A DNA stretch of 6,528 bases from Lentisphaeria bacterium (GTDB lineage: Bacteria > Verrucomicrobiota > Lentisphaeria > Victivallales > Victivallaceae): assembly GCA_900768505.1 (NCBI GenBank), contig CAAGED010000025.1:1-6528 (forward strand), in the 5' to 3' direction. How positions within the stretch are numbered: the first letter of the stretch is position 1; every line of letters begins with the position of its first letter. The position numbers and the translations under genes are program-made. The notes below the pieces were generated by a model. It did no database searches and was not told the origin of the DNA. It saw only the letters and a program-made list of their open reading frames with translations. Positions 6,401 to 6,528 of the stretch are shown in pieces.

Positions 6401-6528
6401 TAATGTCATTAAATAGTCGCTTATGCAAAAGCTAGATGCGAGAAGGAAAAACCTTTTGAGGAAAGGTTCTTTCCTTCTCGCGCTCTTCCTTTTCCAAACC
6501 TTTTTGAGCCGCTTTGATTCAATTGGTA
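6401..6528. other. Non-coding 3' end of the window
   Basis: No coding frame with a start and ribosome-binding site is seen here. Besides the long hairpin, it holds the small palindrome TAATG-T-CATTA (6401-6411) right after the helicase stop, and a stretch AAACCTTTTTGAGC (6496-6509) that repeats the loop-side arm of the hairpin (AAACCTTTTGAGG, 6449-6461) with one extra T and a different last base. The next gene starts beyond the window. Confidence 0.5.
6438..6481. terminator. Long near-perfect hairpin after the helicase gene, probable terminator
   Basis: Positions 6438-6449 pair with 6470-6481 (12 bp) and 6450-6456 pair with 6462-6468 (7 bp) around the loop TGAGG; only C6469 is unpaired. The upper stem AACCTTT/AAAGGTT is followed by a pyrimidine-rich tail in the plus direction and by a T5 run in the minus direction, where the Ts are themselves part of the lower stem. 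It lies 37 nt after the helicase stop codon and probably ends the ruvB operon, possibly acting in both directions. A classical T-run after the full stem is absent, so it could instead be a dispersed intergenic palindrome. Confidence 0.6.

Overview
This is a bacterial chromosomal segment with five complete protein-coding genes and no visible mobile element, tRNA, rRNA or CRISPR array. Base composition looks roughly balanced inside genes and AT-rich between them. RuvB, a bacterial-type transketolase and a clear Shine-Dalgarno site (AAGGAGG) place it in Bacteria. An XPB-type helicase together with a CT398-like zinc-ribbon coiled-coil protein would suit a deep-branching Gram-negative lineage such as the PVC group (for example Lentisphaerota). 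That placement is a low-confidence inference, because no 16S or other phylogenetic marker was compared.

Layout. Positions 1-69 hold the transcription termination region of the first gene. A full-length transketolase (tkt) occupies 70-2112 on the minus strand and ends in an unusual cysteine-rich tail. A 171-bp AT-rich divergent intergenic region (2113-2283) must carry the promoters for both directions. Four genes then follow on the plus strand with gaps of 33-52 bp, which looks like one operon: ruvB (2284-3309), a NodB-fold polysaccharide deacetylase-like protein (about 3346-4209), a coiled-coil/C4 zinc-ribbon protein of the CT398/DUF164 type (4262-4972), and an XPB-like SF2 helicase (5006-6400). 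The window closes with a 128-bp non-coding stretch holding a long, nearly perfect hairpin.

How the genes fit together. Transketolase is central carbon metabolism and is probably only a divergent neighbour. The plus-strand group begins and ends with DNA-processing motors: RuvB for Holliday-junction branch migration and an XPB-like translocase with possible repair or transcription-linked roles. The two proteins between them have no obvious DNA-repair role, so the shared operon may reflect co-regulation rather than a pathway. ruvA and ruvC are not visible here, and neither is the nuclease (Bax1/DUF790 type) that often accompanies XPB in prokaryotes.

Most of the window is ordinary housekeeping sequence. 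The points worth a second look are the Cys tail on transketolase, the pseudoknot-capable terminator behind it, the apparent loss of the RED motif in the XPB-like helicase, the unusual operon composition, and the terminal hairpin with a partial second copy of its arm.
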